Positions 48,191 to 48,202 of a DNA stretch of 48,202 bases are shown one piece after another. The first letter of the stretch is position 1. Every line of letters begins with the position of its first letter. The translations under genes and the position numbers were made by a program. The notes beneath the pieces are model-generated. The model had not been told where the DNA came from, made no database searches, and saw nothing but the letters and a program-made list of their open reading frames with translations. The DNA is from a virus: positions 1-48,202 of IMG/VR virus record IMGVR_UViG_3300030099_005335; one strand, written 5' to 3'.

Positions 48191-48202
48191 GGTACGCAGA
48201 AG
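48191..48202. other. Right genome end, candidate cos overhang
   Basis: GGTACGCAGAAG, identical to bases 1-12, preceded by GCGGG. See the left end. Confidence 0.65.

Noticed and set aside
1-48202. tRNA or rRNA genes
   Set aside because: No cloverleaf with a TTCGANTC-type arm and no rRNA-like stretch was noticed in the gaps between genes; a tRNAscan run would settle it.
1-48202. GAAGG avoidance explained as avoidance of internal ribosome binding sites
   Set aside because: GAGGG and AAGG, which are just as similar to the ribosome binding site, are frequent inside genes, so this reason alone does not fit.

Overview
The window reads as the complete linear genome of a tailed double-stranded DNA phage with a long non-contractile tail (lambda-like head genes, tape measure of 1402 residues, no sheath). 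Its first and last 12 bases are identical, and the terminase is of the lambda GpA type, so the ends look like filled-in 12-nt cos overhangs. Base composition (about 40% GC by eye), the Rz/Rz1-type spanin pair and the protein families point to a gram-negative, probably marine gammaproteobacterial host; that is inference. No integrase, excisionase or classical CI-type repressor was recognised, so a lytic lifestyle is likely but not proven.

Layout. 1-5220: cos leader, zinc-ribbon protein, small terminase, a tandem PapB-like regulator, large terminase, gpW and portal. 5264-6526: lysis genes (coiled-coil membrane protein, overlapping Rz/Rz1 spanins, holin candidate). 6527-7802: three-gene cassette on the minus strand, inserted in the head region. 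7941-13081: prohead protease-major capsid fusion with an internal start, decoration protein, head-tail joining proteins, a GroES-like co-chaperonin, a small Mu-N-like protein and the tail tube. 13150-26527: tape measure, distal tail and baseplate proteins, and a lysozyme-like endolysin. 26590-32350 (minus): family B DNA polymerase, SF2 helicase and small proteins. 32490-38911 (plus): an Acb2 anti-CBASS sponge followed by recombination and replication genes (RecB-like nuclease, DUF2815 ssDNA-binding protein, VRR-NUC nuclease, small HTH-like protein, primase-SF3 helicase). 38923-43292 (minus): Cys-rich protein, ParB-like protein, dUTPase with a winged-helix extension, and unknowns. 43382-43820: AT-rich iteron region, the best origin candidate. 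44065-47803: two small membrane proteins, then a tightly packed AT-rich cassette of ten unknown genes. 47804-48202: terminator, two tandem-repeat arrays and hairpins leading into cos.

The most unusual feature is a regulatory network. A 14-bp inverted repeat, ACYGTT-N2-AACRGT, and close variants recur about 20 times, almost only between genes. At most early promoters it lies inside the spacer between good -35 and -10 boxes or over the -10 box. One copy forms the stem of a terminator, one lies in the capsid promoter, and copies flank cos. This suggests that one unidentified phage regulator controls the early, replication and late genes together. Other points worth attention are the GATC-rich cassette in an otherwise GATC-poor genome, near absence of the pentamer GAAGG/CCTTC, the co-chaperonin in the tail operon, and the apparent lack of the usual frameshifted tail-assembly chaperone.
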